DNA from: Bacteroides sp.
GTDB taxonomy: Bacteria > Bacteroidota > Bacteroidia > Bacteroidales > Muribaculaceae
DNA length: 64,000 nt
Direction of reading: 5' to 3'
Assembly (NCBI GenBank): GCA_023665145.1
Contig: JAMPEM010000006.1
Span: forward strand, 36,065-100,064
Below, in pieces: positions 1-8,207 of this stretch; position 1 is the first letter of the stretch; every line of letters starts with the position of its first letter. The position numbers were made by a program, and so were the translations under genes. The notes under the pieces were generated by a model, which had not been told where the DNA came from, made no database searches, and saw only the letters and a program-made list of their open reading frames with translations.

Positions 1-357
1 ATTTTGGTCAGTATCCACAATAAGCGATTCCGGATAAGGAACACCGGCCGCAATAAGCATCCTGGTCATATATTCTCTTGTGCAATTGGCTATCCCATAA
101 CCGGAATTAATCACCAAAGCGCCCTCATCCTCAAGCTGTTGCAGCTTGATTATCGACGCTCTCTCTCTTGCCATATTCAGAATAATACGCTGCGGAATAT
201 CCTCATTCTGAAACTGTTCCTCACTATAGGTAGTCACCGAACAACCACGCTTGCGCAGTTGCTCTAACACAAGATTGAAAATTGCAGCATCATTCCCAAT
301 ATGATTGGGAGAAAACGCTCCGGCGCGCATCACACCGGCAATATTAATGTCTGTCAT
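1..357 (-). CDS. Conserved hypothetical protein, N-terminal 119 residues (possible ATP-grasp type), truncated by window edge
   Basis: An open frame runs leftwards from an ATG at 357 to the window edge without a stop, giving 119 residues that begin MTDINIAGVMRAGAFSPNHI. I recall similar N-termini (AGxFSPNHIGNDA) in Bacteroidetes proteins of the ATP-grasp superfamily, but the catalytic part lies outside the window, so the family is a recollection rather than something seen. The start is supported by a perfect promoter on the same strand (TTTG at 396-393, 20 nt, TAATTTTG at 372-365). The -7 box ends only seven bases before the ATG, so the mRNA would be leaderless or nearly so. Confidence 0.6.
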   Translation of the reverse strand, partial: MTDINIAGVMRAGAFSPNHIGNDAAIFNLVLEQLRKRGCSVTTYSEEQFQNEDIPQRIILNMARERASIIKLQQLEDEGALVINSGYGIANCTREYMTRMLIAAGVPYPESLIVDTDQN

Positions 358-364
358 CGGATTG

Positions 365-396
365 CAAAATTACAATTTTCTTGACAAAGGAACAAA
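365..396 (-). promoter_or_regulatory. Promoter of the truncated gene at 357
   Basis: Read on the minus strand, TTTG (396-393) is separated by exactly 20 nt from TAATTTTG (372-365), a full match to the Bacteroidetes consensus. Its distance to the ATG at 357 is unusually short. Confidence 0.7.
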
Positions 397-456
397 TATC
401 TTCACATTTTTCCGCCCATTTCGATATTCTTCCCATTTCTGTTTTTTTCTTTTTTG

Positions 457-488
457 CTTGTATGAATGGAGTTTTATTGCTAATTTTG
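457..488 (+). promoter_or_regulatory. Promoter of the ftsB-like/coaX cluster
   Basis: CTTG (457-460), 20 nt, then TAATTTTG (481-488). It precedes the FtsB-like start at 562 by about 70 nt and is the only good promoter seen before coaX, so it probably drives the tightly packed genes that follow. Confidence 0.65.
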
Positions 489-561
489 CACATAACTTGC
501 TGTTTCTTTATCCTCATCAAACAATCTTGAGGGTAGCTAAACGCATACAATTAACATTTTT

Positions 562-870
562 ATGGGAAAGAAACTCAAACATTTATCTCTATGGACACGA
601 CGCAAGTCGCACCTGCCGGTTTTCATAATCGGTGGCATTATAGTCATAGTTCTCTTTCTCAACGAAGACGCTTCAATATCCCTCAACATGAAATATCAGC
701 GACAAATCAACGATTTGACAGAACAAATCAAACTCAGTCGCGACTCGGCTGAATTCTATCGAACCAAAAGAGAAGCCATTATTGAGGGTAGAGAAGACCT
801 TGAACGAATAGCCCGCGAACAATACAACATGCAACGTCCCACAGAAGACGTCTTCATCATAAACGATTGA
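562..870 (+). CDS. FtsB/DivIC-type septum formation initiator
   Basis: This is a 102-residue bitopic membrane protein. It has a short basic cytoplasmic end, one membrane segment (about residues 19-35, VFIIGGIIVIVLFL) and a periplasmic coiled coil (about 42-75) rich in charged and Gln residues. It ends in the conserved LERIAREQYNMQRP stretch typical of FtsB/DivIC proteins, which form the FtsQLB subcomplex that activates septal peptidoglycan synthesis. The length fits the family. It is the first gene of a cluster and its stop lies 5 nt before the ATG of the next gene, suggesting translational coupling. Confidence 0.85.
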   Translation: MGKKLKHLSLWTRRKSHLPVFIIGGIIVIVLFLNEDASISLNMKYQRQINDLTEQIKLSRDSAEFYRTKREAIIEGREDLERIAREQYNMQRPTEDVFIIND

Positions 871-875
871 AAGAA

Positions 876-1343
876 ATGTCGATAAAAAACAATAATACCG
901 ACTCAGGAAGTCAACGGAGCGAAGCTCAAACAACCTGTTTGCGCAACCGAATGGAGAATATAGCCGCCTTCGGTCTTATATTGGTATGTATAGCCCTGGC
1001 ACTTCCGTTCGCAAGCACATTTGCTCCCCTGTGGATGCAAATCGGGAAATGGACTCTTGTAAGCGGAACTGTCGTATATCTTGCTGCAAGAATAGCATAT
1101 GCTCGGGACCCCAAAGAGTCCGACCGCATACGCAGACTGCGCCGCATGGAGACCTGGGCGGGATTCGCATTTGCCGCCGGGGCTTTCTTCTGGTTTTGGA
1201 ATGAAGCCCATCTGGGACCATACGCAGGTCCGCTTGCAGTGCTTCGCGATACTATTATGTTCTGTCTGGCCGGTGCTATGATTCAAATTATAGCATCATG
1301 GCTCATTGTATGGCGACGTAAAAAAGAACAATCATCAAAATGA
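876..1343 (+). CDS. Hypothetical inner-membrane protein (about four membrane segments)
   Basis: A 155-residue protein from the ATG at 876. A TTG at 867, overlapping the previous stop, would add three residues and is less likely. After a hydrophilic N-terminus of about 25 residues there are about four hydrophobic stretches (near 28-47, 54-74, 92-112 and 120-145) and a basic C-terminal tail. A positively charged loop (RDPKESDRIRRLRRME) lies between segments two and three. It sits between the FtsB-like gene and coaX, overlapping coaX by 4 bp (ATGA), so it is co-translated with them. I do not recognise a catalytic motif; conserved position in Bacteroidetes division/coaX clusters is inferred. Confidence 0.7.
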   Translation: MSIKNNNTDSGSQRSEAQTTCLRNRMENIAAFGLILVCIALALPFASTFAPLWMQIGKWTLVSGTVVYLAARIAYARDPKESDRIRRLRRMETWAGFAFAAGAFFWFWNEAHLGPYAGPLAVLRDTIMFCLAGAMIQIIASWLIVWRRKKEQSSK

Positions 1344-2086
1344 ACGGAGTCATTACTATAGATCAGGGTAACACAAGAGTTAAAACAACTCTTATGATTG
1401 ACGGCAAAATGGTAGAGGAACACATCACCGAATCAGCCATACCTGATGTAGTGCTTGGAATCATAGACAGACATGATGTGGAAGGCGCAATTTACAGCAG
1501 TGTTGCCGGAATGGATGTGCGCTATATCGAGTCGATTCGACATCTTCTTGACGGGCGTGTAGAAGTTTTTACCCACACCTCCCCTCTTCCGATAAAGATT
1601 GCATACAAAACTCCCCATACTCTCGGGCTTGACCGCATAGCCGCTGCCTGCGGTGCCGCTCATTTGCATAAAGGGGAATCCCTGCTTGTGGTTGACGCCG
1701 GAACATGTGTAACACTTGATGTACTCAGCGCTGACGCAACATTCATAGGTGGAAATATCACACCCGGTGTGCTTATGCGTTTCAAGTCACTGCATAACTT
1801 CACCGGTGCACTTCCTTTGGTAGCCTCTAAAGGAGACACTCCATCCTTCGGATATGACACTGCTACAGCCATCAGAAGCGGTGTAATCAACGGAGTATTA
1901 GCTGAAATAGATTCGACTTTGGCACGTGCCAAACAATTATACAACATCACCGGTATGGTCCTGTCGGGAGGCGATATATCCACTCTGGAACAAAACGTTA
2001 AAACAATATGTAAAAACCGGGGAATCAAGCTCCATGACGAGCCACACCTGATACCGGCAGGTCTTGAACAAATATTTCGTTACTAA
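1340..2086 (+). CDS. coaX: Type III pantothenate kinase
   Basis: CoaX phosphorylates pantothenate, the first committed step of coenzyme A synthesis. It is the type III enzyme, insensitive to CoA feedback and dependent on a monovalent cation. The 248 residues show the ASKHA signatures: DQGNTRVKTTL near the N-terminus (phosphate loop), GLDRIAAACGA around residues 95-105, VVDAGTCVTLDVL around 118-130 (catalytic Asp) and GGNITPGV around 137-144. Length is normal. It overlaps the upstream gene by 4 bp and is followed after one base by the outer-membrane protein gene, so the cluster is one transcription unit. Confidence 0.95.
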   Translation: MNGVITIDQGNTRVKTTLMIDGKMVEEHITESAIPDVVLGIIDRHDVEGAIYSSVAGMDVRYIESIRHLLDGRVEVFTHTSPLPIKIAYKTPHTLGLDRIAAACGAAHLHKGESLLVVDAGTCVTLDVLSADATFIGGNITPGVLMRFKSLHNFTGALPLVASKGDTPSFGYDTATAIRSGVINGVLAEIDSTLARAKQLYNITGMVLSGGDISTLEQNVKTICKNRGIKLHDEPHLIPAGLEQIFRY

Positions 2087-2087
2087 C

Positions 2088-3350
2088 ATGATTATAAAAA
2101 AACTATATCTGCTTGTAATAGCATACACAGTATGCTCCACCGCATACATGGCTGCACAGAATGTCACTACACCTTATTCCATGTACGGATATGGTATACT
2201 CAACGATTATGCCACATCCAAGCAACGCCAAATGGGGGGTGTCGGAGTTGCTATGCAGTCGGGACGTCAAATCAACGTTATGAACCCCGCCTCCTATGCT
2301 GACATGGACTCACTGACATTCCTTTTCGACATGGGAGCCGACCTCTCACTGATGTGGAGCAAAGAGGGTGCAGCCCGCGAACACTCCACAGGTGGCGGTC
2401 TTGACTACCTGACCATGAAATTCCCTATCTGCAAATACATGGGAGGATCAATCGGACTTCTCCCCTACTCCTCAGTAGGTTACGCATTTGGAAATGAGGT
2501 CAGACACGGCACAACGCAAAATCAAGGCTCCGGCGGTATCAATCAAGCCTATTTCGGGTTGGCCGGCACTTACGGAGGATTCTCTCTCGGTGCCAACATT
2601 TCATATTCTTTCGGTAATATCATCAACGATATTTACGCTTATCCGGCAAGTCAGGGTCAATCACTCTTCGAACACGTGATGCATATCCGTGACTGGAATC
2701 TCCTACTAGGAGCCCAATACAACGCAAAGCTGAATAAACATGCCAACTTGACACTGGGATTCACCTTCTCGCCGAAGAAGAGTTTGCATGGTGACTCATA
2801 CGCCTCGATACAAGAGTTGGTTCAAGAATCAAAAGCTGATACTCTTGGCATGATGAAACTCGGTGGACACTATTTCACACCTAACTGCTATGCTGCAGGT
2901 ATAGCTTTCACATATTCAAGAGCATATCGTGTATCAGTAGAAGGAGATTTCTCTTATCAACAATGGTCAAAAGCTCCTTATGAACCCCTTCGCAACGATG
3001 CAGGGAAGGTGCTTTTCGACGGTATGGAATTCAATGACCGAATCCGAGCTGCTCTCGGTGCGGAATACACCCCCCGTCTTCGCGGTAATTACGGACAAAG
3101 AATGACTTATCGTATTGGCGCTTATTATACACGTGACTATCTGAAGATACGCAACAATGCAGTTAAGGAATACGGAGTCACATGCGGTTTAGGACTTCCC
3201 ACCCCCGAAGGAAGAACGGAAATCAACCTCGGGTTTGAATGGAAACATCGTAACGCATACCCCGATAAGCTTTTGTCCGAAAATTATTTCAACATTACTC
3301 TTGGAATAAATTTCAACGAACTCTGGTTCTGGAAACGGAAAATCAACTGA
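2088..3350 (+). CDS. Outer-membrane beta-barrel protein, FadL-like fold
   Basis: The 420 residues start at the ATG at 2088, one base after the coaX stop. They open with a signal peptide (MIIKKLYLLVIAYTVCSTAY, cleavage near AAQ) followed by the segment TTPYSMYGYGILNDY. The rest is rich in alternating aromatic/hydrophobic strands and Gly/Tyr turns, ending in a C-terminal aromatic-rich strand, as expected for a transmembrane barrel. MGGVGVAMQSGRQINVMNPASYADM resembles the N-terminal hatch region of FadL/OmpP1-like proteins of Bacteroidetes. The substrate is unknown. The lptC gene next door suggests an envelope-assembly neighbourhood. Confidence 0.75.
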   Translation: MIIKKLYLLVIAYTVCSTAYMAAQNVTTPYSMYGYGILNDYATSKQRQMGGVGVAMQSGRQINVMNPASYADMDSLTFLFDMGADLSLMWSKEGAAREHSTGGGLDYLTMKFPICKYMGGSIGLLPYSSVGYAFGNEVRHGTTQNQGSGGINQAYFGLAGTYGGFSLGANISYSFGNIINDIYAYPASQGQSLFEHVMHIRDWNLLLGAQYNAKLNKHANLTLGFTFSPKKSLHGDSYASIQELVQESKADTLGMMKLGGHYFTPNCYAAGIAFTYSRAYRVSVEGDFSYQQWSKAPYEPLRNDAGKVLFDGMEFNDRIRAALGAEYTPRLRGNYGQRMTYRIGAYYTRDYLKIRNNAVKEYGVTCGLGLPTPEGRTEINLGFEWKHRNAYPDKLLSENYFNITLGINFNELWFWKRKIN

Positions 3351-3405
3351 TTTCCGGATTCCGACCAAACACAGCAACAAAGACCTCATTTTCAACGTTT
3401 AGAAA

Positions 3406-4074
3406 TTGAAAGTATTGTCAAAACAAATACTAAATCCAAGACGTATTCTACCTCTTGTCGCAATGGCTCTCATCCTTATGATGGCTTGCAAAAACGAGAA
3501 GAAAGTCAGCGTTGCCTCTCAACTCAATCCCAAGAAGATGCCCACAATGGCTACAACAAATGTATCCACCCTTATCTCCGACTCCGGGATTATTCAATAC
3601 AAGCTCGTCTCTCCCGCTTGGTATGTTTACAACGAAGTTGATACACCTTACTGGTATTTCCCTAAAGGTATTTATCTTCGCAAATACGATCGTTCCTTCA
3701 AAGTAATTTCTTCCGTCGCCGCTGATTCTGCAAGATACTTGTCGCTGCTGAAAATTTGGAAACTTGACGGACACGTTGAAATCCATAACGGCACTGATGA
3801 ACTTTTTCTCACAAACCAATTATTTTGGGACGAACGGCGACACAAATTATACTCTGACTCGTTTATACATATAGAGACTGAAAGCCATATCCTCGAAGGG
3901 CGCGGATTTGTAAGTAACGAAAGACTCACACAATACCGCATACTCAAGCCCACCGGAGTATTCCCCGTCAATCAGCAACAACTCGAGCCGGGAACTCCGG
4001 CTGAAGTGCCCACAACTTTACCTACACCCACGGAAGCCATCGACATCCCCGAACCTCCGAGGCAAGAAGAATAG
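3406..4074 (+). CDS. lptC: LPS export protein LptC (lipoprotein form)
   Basis: LptC is the membrane-anchored periplasmic part of the LptB2FGC machine that hands lipopolysaccharide to LptA. The 222-residue product has an N-terminal hydrophobic stretch ending in LMMAC, a good lipobox, so this version is probably lipid-anchored. It continues with the LptC pattern (SDSGIIQYKLVSPAWYVY, then DGHVEIHN and EGRGFVSNE). A Pro-rich tail of about 30 residues ends the protein. The start must be the TTG at 3406: an in-frame stop (TAG, 3400-3402) lies just upstream and the next ATG falls inside the signal peptide. Confidence 0.85.
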   Translation: MKVLSKQILNPRRILPLVAMALILMMACKNEKKVSVASQLNPKKMPTMATTNVSTLISDSGIIQYKLVSPAWYVYNEVDTPYWYFPKGIYLRKYDRSFKVISSVAADSARYLSLLKIWKLDGHVEIHNGTDELFLTNQLFWDERRHKLYSDSFIHIETESHILEGRGFVSNERLTQYRILKPTGVFPVNQQQLEPGTPAEVPTTLPTPTEAIDIPEPPRQEE

Positions 4075-4098
4075 CATTCATCTTAATCATTTTTTAAT

Positions 4099-5373
4099 AT
4101 GGATCCGGTAACCGCCATAACTATCACTATCATTGCAATACTTTTCTCCGGACTCTTCTCCGGAACTGAAATTGCTTATGTCCAATCCTCCAAGGTAAGA
4201 ATGCAGATCGACGCATCCAAAGGAGGGATGGTCAATAAAATAATAAACGGATTCTCGCGTCATGAGGAGATGTTCATTTCTACCCTTCTCGTAGGTAACA
4301 ACATTGTTTTGGTAATATATGGTATCACCTTTTCCATACTCATCAATCCTCTGCTGCAACGTTGGTTCCCAAGCGAAGCTCTCGTCTTGATTGCCAACAC
4401 TCTTCTTTCCACCGGTCTGATACTTATTACCGGAGAATTCCTTCCCAAGACAACTTTCCGCATCAATCCCCATTTCATGATGCGCTTCTGCGCCATACCA
4501 ATCTTCCTTATTTACATTATCCTCTATCCAATATCCATCCTCGTTTCTTTCATATCAAAAGGACTCATGGCTCTGTTCGGGATAAAAAACAATTCTTCCA
4601 CGTCCTCACTTCTGACTATTGAACAACTCGACGACTACCTCTCCCAATCCATCGACGAGACACCGGCAGACAAACCCGTAGAAAACGAACTTAAGATTTT
4701 CCGCAATGCTATAGATTTTAAGGATACTCAGATAGGCGAATGTATGATTCCACGCAACGAGATTGTCGCCGTCAATATTGACTCAACATCAAGAGAAGAA
4801 CTTATTAAAACTTTTATTGCTACCGGATTATCAAAAATAATTGTATATCACGAAGATATTGACCAACCACTCGGATACATACATATTTCCGAGCTTTTCA
4901 ATCCCGACTCAGATTGGCAAAAACAAATAAGACCTCTTCTCTATACACCCGAAACCAAATTGGCCAACAAGATGATGCGCAAAATGATGGCTGAAAAAAG
5001 AAGCCTCGCTATCGTAGTCGACGAATTCGGCGGGACAGCCGGACTCGTCACTCTCGAAGACCTTGTTGAAGAGATTTTTGGTGATATTGAAGACGAACAT
5101 GACCAAAAGAAATCTCTCGCACGTAGACTCCCCGACGGAACTTTCGAATTCAGCGGCCGAGCTGAAATCGAGAAAATTAACGAAGAATTTGACCTCGACA
5201 TAAGAGAATCAGAGGAATATCACACTATTGCCGGATATATCCTTGAAAATCTTGAGGCTCTTCCTCAGCAAGGTGACACCTTTATAATCTCTAACCTCAA
5301 ATTCACCGTCTTGCAAATGTCACAAACACGAATCGAGCTTGTAGCTGTCTCAATCGTAAATGATGACGAATAA
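4099..5373 (+). CDS. CNNM/CorC family membrane protein with CBS and HlyC/CorC domains
   Basis: The 424 residues fall into three parts. An N-terminal CNNM (DUF21) transmembrane domain spans about 1-160 with FSGLFSGTEIAYVQSS and a later GEFLPKT. A pair of CBS domains spans about 205-325 (MIPRNEIVAVNI, VVDEFGGTAGLVTLEDLVEEIFGDI). A CorC_HlyC domain follows (about 340-420). Relatives act in Mg2+ or other divalent cation transport, and in Bacteroidetes a relative (GldE) is linked to gliding/T9SS. Sequence alone does not choose between these roles. It follows lptC by 24 bp in the same orientation. Confidence 0.85.
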   Translation: MDPVTAITITIIAILFSGLFSGTEIAYVQSSKVRMQIDASKGGMVNKIINGFSRHEEMFISTLLVGNNIVLVIYGITFSILINPLLQRWFPSEALVLIANTLLSTGLILITGEFLPKTTFRINPHFMMRFCAIPIFLIYIILYPISILVSFISKGLMALFGIKNNSSTSSLLTIEQLDDYLSQSIDETPADKPVENELKIFRNAIDFKDTQIGECMIPRNEIVAVNIDSTSREELIKTFIATGLSKIIVYHEDIDQPLGYIHISELFNPDSDWQKQIRPLLYTPETKLANKMMRKMMAEKRSLAIVVDEFGGTAGLVTLEDLVEEIFGDIEDEHDQKKSLARRLPDGTFEFSGRAEIEKINEEFDLDIRESEEYHTIAGYILENLEALPQQGDTFIISNLKFTVLQMSQTRIELVAVSIVNDDE

Positions 5374-5433
5374 CCTTTCATTATAGACATCATCAAATTT
5401 CCAATATTTTTTTATAAATTTATTTCAAAATCT

Positions 5434-5465
5434 TTTGCACATTCCAATAAAAAATTGTATTTTTG
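5434..5465 (+). promoter_or_regulatory. Promoter of the ECF sigma factor gene
   Basis: TTTG (5434-5437), 20 nt spacer and TATTTTTG (5458-5465), a full consensus match. It leaves a leader of about 110 nt before the ATG at 5583. Confidence 0.75.
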
Positions 5466-5497
5466 CGATGTCAATGAATTGCTCCGGCAATAATTGA

Positions 5498-5573
5498 TAT
5501 CAATAAGATAACTTAACACTATTGAGGCATTTAATCCTAATAAGACAAATGCCCACTATATCAATCAGATAAC
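5498..5573 (+). repeat. Direct 15-mer repeats flanking a hairpin in the sigma-factor leader
   Basis: TATCAATAAGATAAC (5498-5512) recurs as TATCAATCAGATAAC (5559-5573), one difference. Between them GGCATTT (5526-5532) can pair with AAATGCC (5547-5553). All of it is in the 5' UTR of the sigma factor. Confidence 0.55.
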
Positions 5574-5582
5574 AAATAACTG

Positions 5583-6089
5583 ATGAACCAAAACACATCC
5601 TTCAAAGCATCCGTACTCGGCATGCAAGGAAATCTTCTTTCATTTGCGCTCAAACTGACGCTAAACAAAGACGAGGCTCAAGATCTTGTCCAGGACACTA
5701 CGCTGAAAGCTCTTTACAATGAAGAAAAGTTTGTTGAAAACACTAACTTCAAAGGCTGGATGCTAACTATCATGCGTAACATCTTTATAAACAATTATCG
5801 TAAAGCTGCTCGCGAAAACACTACCATCGACAATTCCGAAGATCTTTACCATATCAATATCGCACATGACAATGGCGCTCACAGTCCGGAAGCCGCATTC
5901 GGTATTGATGAAATCTCACGTATAATTGCCGGATTTCCCGCTGATTTCCGCAATCCCTTCAATCTTCATGTAGCCGGGTACAAATACGAAGAAATTGCAA
6001 GCAAACTGAGTATGCCTCTTGGCACAGTCAAAAGTCGCATCTTTTTCACTCGAAAACGTCTGCGCGAAATCCTTAAAGACTATAGATAA
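5583..6089 (+). CDS. ECF-type RNA polymerase sigma factor
   Basis: A 168-residue sigma-70 family protein of ECF size. Region 2 spans about 15-80 (LSFALKLTLNKDEAQDLVQDTTLKAL, with the basic NIFINNYRK). Region 4 spans about 110-165 with a helix-turn-helix (YEEIASKLSMPLGTVKSRIFFTRKRLREIL). Such proteins direct RNA polymerase to stress, envelope or nutrient-uptake promoters. No anti-sigma factor and no susC/susD pair lie beside it, so it is an orphan ECF factor. It has its own promoter and a leader with repeats (described separately). Confidence 0.93.
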   Translation: MNQNTSFKASVLGMQGNLLSFALKLTLNKDEAQDLVQDTTLKALYNEEKFVENTNFKGWMLTIMRNIFINNYRKAARENTTIDNSEDLYHINIAHDNGAHSPEAAFGIDEISRIIAGFPADFRNPFNLHVAGYKYEEIASKLSMPLGTVKSRIFFTRKRLREILKDYR

Positions 6090-6167
6090 ACTTATATATT
6101 AACGAAAAGTTTATAGCACCGGCTTGATTCCATTTCCACACAAGTCGGTGCTTTTATTATCATACCC

Positions 6168-7022
6168 TTAATTCGAGACGATTTCCTTAAACAGGCTCCA
6201 CCCATGCGCACTCCTATATTTCGATACACCACCTGACGGAACTACCAATTCACACTGCTTATACATACCATCTTCATCCGGCTCAAATGGGAAACTACGA
6301 CACTCGAATCGGGGTGGAACACTCCTCGGAATCTCCAATACCCGCAACGCTCTGCATCCGGAAAATATCAATTCACCCAACTCTGCCATCGCAGTTGACA
6401 ACCTGCAAATGCGTAAAGATGTACACTCTGCGAAAGCATACGATTCCAGCGTTGTCAACTGCTCCGGCAATCTAACTTCCGACAAACTTCCACAGAAAGC
6501 GAAAACATTCATGCCAATATGACGTAATCCTGCCGGAAATTCCACTCCTTTCAAACTCACGCAATGAGCAAAGGCTGACCGATGTATCTTCCTTAATCCC
6601 GCCGGAAATTTTACAGACTCAAGCCGCACGCACCCTCTGCATAGAAAAGCCGGAATTTCAGTCATCCCGGTCGGTAATCCCAAAGTTCGCAATTCCTTGC
6701 AATCCATTAAAGCACCTTCTCCCAAACGAGTATTATCCGTAAACGATAACGAATCAAGACTCTCGCATCCATAGAAGGCGTAATCCCCTACTATTAACGG
6801 TGATTTTCGCGGCTCTAAAATCACCCTGCGAAGATTCACACAACCCTCAAAGGCATATTGTCCGATACTTGTCACCGTAGCCGGAATCCTTACCACTGTC
6901 AATGTAGTATCATCCCGATACTCAGAACGCGCCACCTTTCTCGTACCGCTCGGCAAGTACAATTCCCGAGCCTCCGCAATCATCGAAAACATTATCATTA
7001 CACACAATAAAATCCGGTGCAT
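6168..7022 (-). CDS. Secreted leucine-rich-repeat (LRR_5/BspA-like) protein
   Basis: The 284-residue product has a signal peptide (MHRILLCVMIMFSMIAEA) and then about eight repeats of the LRR_5 type, each with a core like YAFEGCVNLRRVIL, FAHCVSLKGVEFP or FSGCRALRVLEIP. BspA-like repeats are extracellular or surface-exposed binding modules. I chose the ATG at 7022: the promoter -7 box TATCTTTG lies at 7046-7039, so an upstream ATG at 7058 would not be on the transcript. It stands alone between plus-strand genes. Repeat arrays of this family vary in number and the ligand cannot be inferred. Confidence 0.85.
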   Translation of the reverse strand: MHRILLCVMIMFSMIAEARELYLPSGTRKVARSEYRDDTTLTVVRIPATVTSIGQYAFEGCVNLRRVILEPRKSPLIVGDYAFYGCESLDSLSFTDNTRLGEGALMDCKELRTLGLPTGMTEIPAFLCRGCVRLESVKFPAGLRKIHRSAFAHCVSLKGVEFPAGLRHIGMNVFAFCGSLSEVRLPEQLTTLESYAFAECTSLRICRLSTAMAELGELIFSGCRALRVLEIPRSVPPRFECRSFPFEPDEDGMYKQCELVVPSGGVSKYRSAHGWSLFKEIVSN

Positions 7023-7038
7023 ATTCAAAATTTTTTCG

Positions 7039-7076
7039 CAAAGATATGAAAAATTCATGGATATTAACTAACTTTG
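7039..7076. promoter_or_regulatory. Divergent promoters between the LRR gene and the flippase-like gene
   Basis: Minus strand: TATCTTTG at 7046-7039, leading to the LRR gene. Plus strand: TATG at 7045-7048, 20 nt, TAACTTTG at 7069-7076, leading to the gene at 7099. The plus-strand -33 element lies inside the minus-strand -7 box, so the two polymerases should compete. Confidence 0.6.
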
Positions 7077-7098
7077 CATAAATAAGCACTTATTTTTA

Positions 7099-8193
7099 AT
7101 GGAAAGTAACCCGATAAGCCGGAAAGAGGAAACATCAGCCAAGAAGATATTCGGCCTCGCGTTGAGATATCTCTTGCCGCTGCTTCTCACCATCACTTTG
7201 GTTTGGTATCTCTTCAGCAAAGTGGATTTTCACAAAATGCTTGAGATTATACGCCACGGTGCAGACCTCTATTGGATTATCTGTGCTATGGTGATTAGCA
7301 TATTTTCTCACATATTCCGTGCCGCGCGATGGAGATTACAACTTCGGGGGCTCGGCATCAATCCTCCATTTTTGGCACTATGTTGTTCAATATTCGGAAC
7401 ATACGCCTTAAATCTCATTTTTCCCCGTCTCGGAGAAGTGTGGCGTTGCACATATATCTCAAAACGCCAAAACGCATCGTTTACAAAGGTCTTCGGATCA
7501 ATGGTCGCAGACAGATTGGCCGATACAGCCACCGTTTTATGTCTCGTTGTTCTGACTTTCATCGTAGCCAACACCGCTCTTACCACTTTCCTTGAAAAAT
7601 ATCCTGTCGGCCGGGATTTACTCTCTCTTATCACCAATCCACTCTTCTGGGCCGCTATCGTAATCTCTATAATGGCTGTTTTATCCTTATTGCACATATT
7701 CAGAAAATCAGCTTTCATCATAAAATTACGCCAATGGTGTGCTGAATTATGGAACGGCTTTATCATAGTGGTAAAAATGAAAGGACGGGGAAAATTCCTC
7801 CTCCTCACAGGCTGTATCTGGGGATGTTATTTCTTCCAACTTTACGTAGCATTCTTTGCATTCCCCTTCACCAAAGCTCTTGTATACGAGCCGGGAACAG
7901 CCTTTGGCCTGACACCATGCCTGGTAGCATTCGTTCTTAGCTCTATCGGAATGGCTATACCAAGCAATGGAGGCCTCGGACCATGGAACATCGCTGTAAT
8001 GTTCGGACTCGCCCTTTTCGGGATAAACGACACCCAAGGGACGGCATTCTCCATGCTTCAATGGTCCGGCCAGACAGTAATGCTCGTCTTGCTCGGAATA
8101 TTCACTATGGTCTATCTCTCCATAGGTAGAAAACACTACTATAACTCATCTTCCTCAGATTCAACTATTACACCTGACAATAATCAAGTTTAA
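7099..8193 (+). CDS. Flippase-like (YbhN/AglD, LPG_synthase_TM) integral membrane protein
   Basis: A 364-residue polytopic protein with about eight membrane segments and the family features RAARWRLQLRGLG near residue 75, LIFPRLGEVWRCTYISKR (near 110-127) and SNGGLGPWNIAV (near 292-303). The family (UPF0104/lysylphosphatidylglycerol synthase transmembrane region) includes lipid or polyprenyl-linked sugar handling proteins. In this organism the substrate is unknown. No aminoacyl-transferase domain is attached, so it is not a full MprF. It follows its own promoter and precedes the acidic membrane protein by 14 bp. Confidence 0.8.
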   Translation: MESNPISRKEETSAKKIFGLALRYLLPLLLTITLVWYLFSKVDFHKMLEIIRHGADLYWIICAMVISIFSHIFRAARWRLQLRGLGINPPFLALCCSIFGTYALNLIFPRLGEVWRCTYISKRQNASFTKVFGSMVADRLADTATVLCLVVLTFIVANTALTTFLEKYPVGRDLLSLITNPLFWAAIVISIMAVLSLLHIFRKSAFIIKLRQWCAELWNGFIIVVKMKGRGKFLLLTGCIWGCYFFQLYVAFFAFPFTKALVYEPGTAFGLTPCLVAFVLSSIGMAIPSNGGLGPWNIAVMFGLALFGINDTQGTAFSMLQWSGQTVMLVLLGIFTMVYLSIGRKHYYNSSSSDSTITPDNNQV

Positions 8194-8207
8194 GACAACA
8201 CATCCTT

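Noticed and set aside
344-550. A minus-strand ORF overlapping the first intergenic region
   Set aside because: It overlaps the truncated gene's promoter and start and the plus-strand ftsB promoter; no coding character.
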